A stretch of DNA of 43,888 nt from an uncultured Prevotella sp. (lineage in GTDB: Bacteria; Bacteroidota; Bacteroidia; Bacteroidales; Bacteroidaceae), in NCBI GenBank assembly GCA_945873145.1, contig CAMCBZ010000022.1, positions 1 through 43,888 of the forward strand. Reading direction: 5' to 3'. The position numbers and the translations under genes were made by a program. Position 1 is the stretch's first letter. Every line of letters begins with the position of its first letter. Under the pieces are notes generated by a model. It searched no databases, was not told the origin of the DNA, and worked only from the letters and a program-made list of their open reading frames with translations. Below are positions 41,539-43,888 of this stretch, in pieces.

Positions 41539-42417
41539 TTACTTTGCTTTCTCCATCAGCTTTTTCAAGAGACAAGGAATCTCACAGCTCTCCATAGCCA
41601 CCGGCACGCCGGCAGCCTCGAAAGCCGCAATCTTGTCAGCAGCAGAACCTGAACTGCTGGAGATGATAGCTCCGGCATGTCCCATCTGCTTGCCCGGAGG
41701 AGCTGTGCGCCCATCGATGAAAGCAACGACAGGCTTGGTGATATGCTCCTTGATATAGGCAGCAGCATGCTCCTCGGCATCACCACCAATCTCACCTATC
41801 AAGGCAATGGAGTCGGTATCAGGATCATCTTGGAACATCTGCAACAGATCCTCAAAGTAAAGGCCCACCACAGGATCACCGCCAACGCCGACTGCTGTAC
41901 TCTGTCCCATACCAGCCTTTGTGAGGTTGTCAACAACTTCATAAGTTAGTGTACCCGAACGGCTGATGACTCCGGTATGCCCTTTCTTGAAGATATTGGA
42001 AGGCATGATGCCCACCATACTCAATTCTGGAGAAATCAATCCCGGGCAGTTCGGGCCGATCAAATGAGCACCTTTCACCTGGATATAGCGTTGAGCAATT
42101 ACAGCATCCACCACGGGAATACCTTCCGTAATGCAAATGATGAGCTTGATGCCGGCATCAGCTGCCTCCAGCATTGCGTCCTTGGCAAAGGGAGCAGGAA
42201 CAAAGATGATCGACGTGTTGGCCTTCGTTGCCTCTACGGCTTCGCGAACAGTGTTGAACACAGGAATGCCATCCACCTCTTGCCCACCCTTTCCGGGTGA
42301 CGTGCCACCAACAACGTTTGTTCCGTATTCTTTCATCTTGGCAGCATGGAAACTGCCATCGCGGCCTGTGATGCCCTGAACGATCAGGCGCGTATCTTTA
42401 TTGATCAAAATACTCAT
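41539..42417 (-). CDS. sucD: Succinyl-CoA ligase alpha subunit
   Basis: SucD is the CoA-binding subunit of succinyl-CoA synthetase and carries the phosphorylated histidine. The 292-residue product has the CoA-binding Rossmann half ([13 protein letters not shown]), the GPNCPG block (about 121-126) and active-site H247 in GHAGAI. It follows sucC after 19 bases. In succinate-producing Bacteroidales the enzyme supplies succinyl-CoA for biosynthesis or the methylmalonyl-CoA route; the direction of flux here is inference. Confidence 0.97.
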   Translation of the reverse strand: MSILINKDTRLIVQGITGRDGSFHAAKMKEYGTNVVGGTSPGKGGQEVDGIPVFNTVREAVEATKANTSIIFVPAPFAKDAMLEAADAGIKLIICITEGIPVVDAVIAQRYIQVKGAHLIGPNCPGLISPELSMVGIMPSNIFKKGHTGVISRSGTLTYEVVDNLTKAGMGQSTAVGVGGDPVVGLYFEDLLQMFQDDPDTDSIALIGEIGGDAEEHAAAYIKEHITKPVVAFIDGRTAPPGKQMGHAGAIISSSSGSAADKIAAFEAAGVPVAMESCEIPCLLKKLMEKAK

Positions 42418-42436
42418 GGTAATAGCTTTTAAAAGA

Positions 42437-43576
42437 TTAAAGATTGTTCATTGCCTCCACTGCCTTATGACCTGCATCGGCCATGGTCGTTGCCACAATG
42501 AAATGGGAATTCTGCAACAGGCGACGTCCCTCCTCGGCATTGGTACCTGTCAGACGGATGACGATCGGCATGTCGGTCTTAATGCTCTTGAAAGCCTCCA
42601 AGAGTCCTTTGGCCACATCATCGCAACGGGTGATGCCTCCGAAGATGTTGATCAGAATCACCTTCACGTGCTGATCGCTCATCAGCAGATTCATGGCATC
42701 TACAATCTTCTCAGGGTTAGAACTGCCACCGATGTCCAGGAAGTTGGCAGGATTGCCTCCATAGAGCTTGATCATGTCCATGGTAGCCATAGCCAATCCG
42801 GCACCATTTACCATGCAACCGATATTACCGCCTAAGTTGACATAGCTGAAACCCTTGGACTTGGCATAGAGCTCTTTCTTTTCATCTTCCGTAGGCTCAT
42901 TGAGTTCAGCCACATCAGAATGACGATAGAGCGCATTATTATCGAAAGTCATCTTGGCGTCAATAGCCTTCAACTGCCCCTCTTTTGTCAACACGAGCGG
43001 ATTGATCTCTGCCAAAGAAGCGTCTTTCTCAACAAAGAGGCGATAGAGATTCTTGAAAAGTGGTATGGCCTGCTTCACCACTGCTTTATCATCAAACAAC
43101 TTGTAAGCAGCAGCACGAGCCTGGAAATCAGCCATGCCGATAAGCGGGTCGATCACTATCTTCTCGATCTTCTCTGGTGTTTCCTTGGCAACCTGCTCGA
43201 TATCCATACCTCCGGCACGAGACAGCATCATCAAAGGAGACTTGCTCTTACGGTCGATCAGAATGCTGACATAATACTCTTTGTCTATGTTCACCGCTTC
43301 CGTGACAAGCACACGGTCAACAACATATCCTTTGATGGTCATTCCAAGGATATCAGATGCCACCTTGCGCACCTCGTCTTCTGAAGCAGCAAGCTTCACA
43401 CCGCCAGCCTTTCCGCGCCCGCCGGTGTGCACTTGTGCCTTGACTACTACTCGCCCGGAGCCTAATCGATGATAAGCGTCAACACACTCGTCAACGCTGC
43501 GACATAAGATAGGACTGTCAACGGGCAAACCATACTGAGCAAAGAACTCCTTTGCCTGATATTCGTGTACCTTCAT
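42437..43576 (-). CDS. sucC: Succinyl-CoA ligase beta subunit
   Basis: SucC is the ATP-grasp, nucleotide-binding subunit of succinyl-CoA synthetase. The 379-residue product opens [18 protein letters not shown] and includes the [18 protein letters not shown] loop, [10 protein letters not shown] and a C-terminal ligase domain ([14 protein letters not shown]). Length fits the family (388 in E. coli). It is the first gene of the sucC-sucD operon, with its own promoter at 43606. Confidence 0.97.
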   Translation of the reverse strand: MKVHEYQAKEFFAQYGLPVDSPILCRSVDECVDAYHRLGSGRVVVKAQVHTGGRGKAGGVKLAASEDEVRKVASDILGMTIKGYVVDRVLVTEAVNIDKEYYVSILIDRKSKSPLMMLSRAGGMDIEQVAKETPEKIEKIVIDPLIGMADFQARAAAYKLFDDKAVVKQAIPLFKNLYRLFVEKDASLAEINPLVLTKEGQLKAIDAKMTFDNNALYRHSDVAELNEPTEDEKKELYAKSKGFSYVNLGGNIGCMVNGAGLAMATMDMIKLYGGNPANFLDIGGSSNPEKIVDAMNLLMSDQHVKVILINIFGGITRCDDVAKGLLEAFKSIKTDMPIVIRLTGTNAEEGRRLLQNSHFIVATTMADAGHKAVEAMNNL

Positions 43577-43605
43577 AATATATTAGTTAATGAATTAACA
43601 GGTTA

Positions 43606-43636
43606 CAAAATTAGCGAATTCTTTCAAAAGTGCAAA
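43606..43636 (-). promoter_or_regulatory. sucC-sucD promoter
   Basis: On the minus strand, TAATTTTG (43606-43613, -7) and TTTG (43633-43636, -33) are spaced by 19 bases. The -7 box is 29 bases upstream of the sucC ATG. Confidence 0.78.
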
Positions 43637-43803
43637 ATTCTATAGCAATTATTTCCAAATTATACCTCAGTTGAAGTATAATTATAAAAAAAGAAGCAGA
43701 TGTCAATACTTTATCATTCTAAAGCTGACTCTACAGAAAGGCTCTGCAACATTAGTAAGATGGTGCTTGACCAATGTATACATGCTATACGAATGACCAA
43801 ACA

Positions 43804-43848
43804 AAAAGCGCCGGAGAATGCAAATACTCAGCATTCTCCGGCGCTTTT
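43804..43848. terminator. Strong symmetrical terminator at the contig end
   Basis: A perfect 18-bp stem (43804-43821 with 43831-43848) rich in GC is bounded by A4 and T4, with a 9-base loop (AAATACTCA). It can work in both directions and probably ends a gene that lies beyond the window. Confidence 0.9.
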
Positions 43849-43888
43849 CATTGAATCGGAATCATTATCCAAAATTGTCGTACATAAT

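Larger units (their letters stand above)
43577..43888. other. Gene-free contig end
   Basis: This 312-base stretch holds the sucC promoter (43606-43636) and a strong hairpin (43804-43848). The remaining bases (about 43640-43800) show no gene on either strand. Confidence 0.75.

Overview
The window reads as a chromosomal contig from a Bacteroidales bacterium, most likely Prevotellaceae. Evidence: many copies of the Bacteroidota sigma-ABfr -7 promoter box (TAnnTTTG), almost no Shine-Dalgarno motifs, and lineage markers such as DUF4295, DUF3127, PorD/DUF4835, a lipidated TamA (TamL), a Rho with a very long disordered insert, and the long PurF-like protein beside carAB. The first 37 bases are not biological: bases 5-37 are a Nextera transposome adapter left at the contig end.

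Layout. 0.4-4.6 kb: rpsA and rho, each with its own promoter. 4.6-4.9 kb: two identical tRNA-Lys(CTT) genes and a terminator. 4.9-9.3 kb: ftsY, rimO, an HU gene and a fusion of HU, a membrane helix and LysM; the last three overlap by 4 bp. 9.4-9.9 kb (minus): a DUF3127 OB-fold protein with an SSB-like tail. 10.0-14.8 kb: dnaN, a DnaQ-type exonuclease, porD, recN. 14.8-16.5 kb: an exported trypsin-fold/TPR protein that lacks the catalytic serine. 16.7-23.1 kb (minus): DUF4375 protein, smpB, metH (no reactivation domain), map, tsaD and pncC. 23.2-24.2 kb: a small lipoprotein and a gene-free stretch with a regularly spaced inverted-repeat array. 24.2-30.5 kb (minus): purF-like, carA, carB. 30.6-33.0 kb (minus): an orphan polysaccharide-export lipoprotein and uxaC. 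33.1-34.1 kb: ansA. 34.3-35.0 kb (minus): rpmB, rpmG, DUF4295. 35.3-36.1 kb: a YycJ-like MBL-fold protein. 36.1-38.4 kb (minus): tamL, divergent from trmH, a membrane protein and hisB (38.5-41.4 kb). 41.5-43.6 kb (minus): sucC-sucD. The last 312 bases hold the sucC promoter and a strong terminator.

Most genes are housekeeping: translation, replication and repair, carbamoyl-phosphate and purine-type amidotransfer, one-carbon metabolism, and envelope assembly. No phage, insertion sequence, CRISPR array or defence system is visible. The most interesting items are the HU-TM-LysM protein, which could link DNA to the cell wall; the 23-bp-phased repeat array at 23808-23896; the pseudoprotease-TPR protein; the MetH that stops where its reactivation domain should begin; and the scattering of a gene block that I recall as contiguous in relatives (tsaD, cinA, rpmB, rpmG, DUF4295, ftsY, rimO) into three pieces. 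The promoter boxes also correct the starts of rho, ansA, the MBL-fold gene, the DUF4375 gene, tamL and the small lipoprotein.
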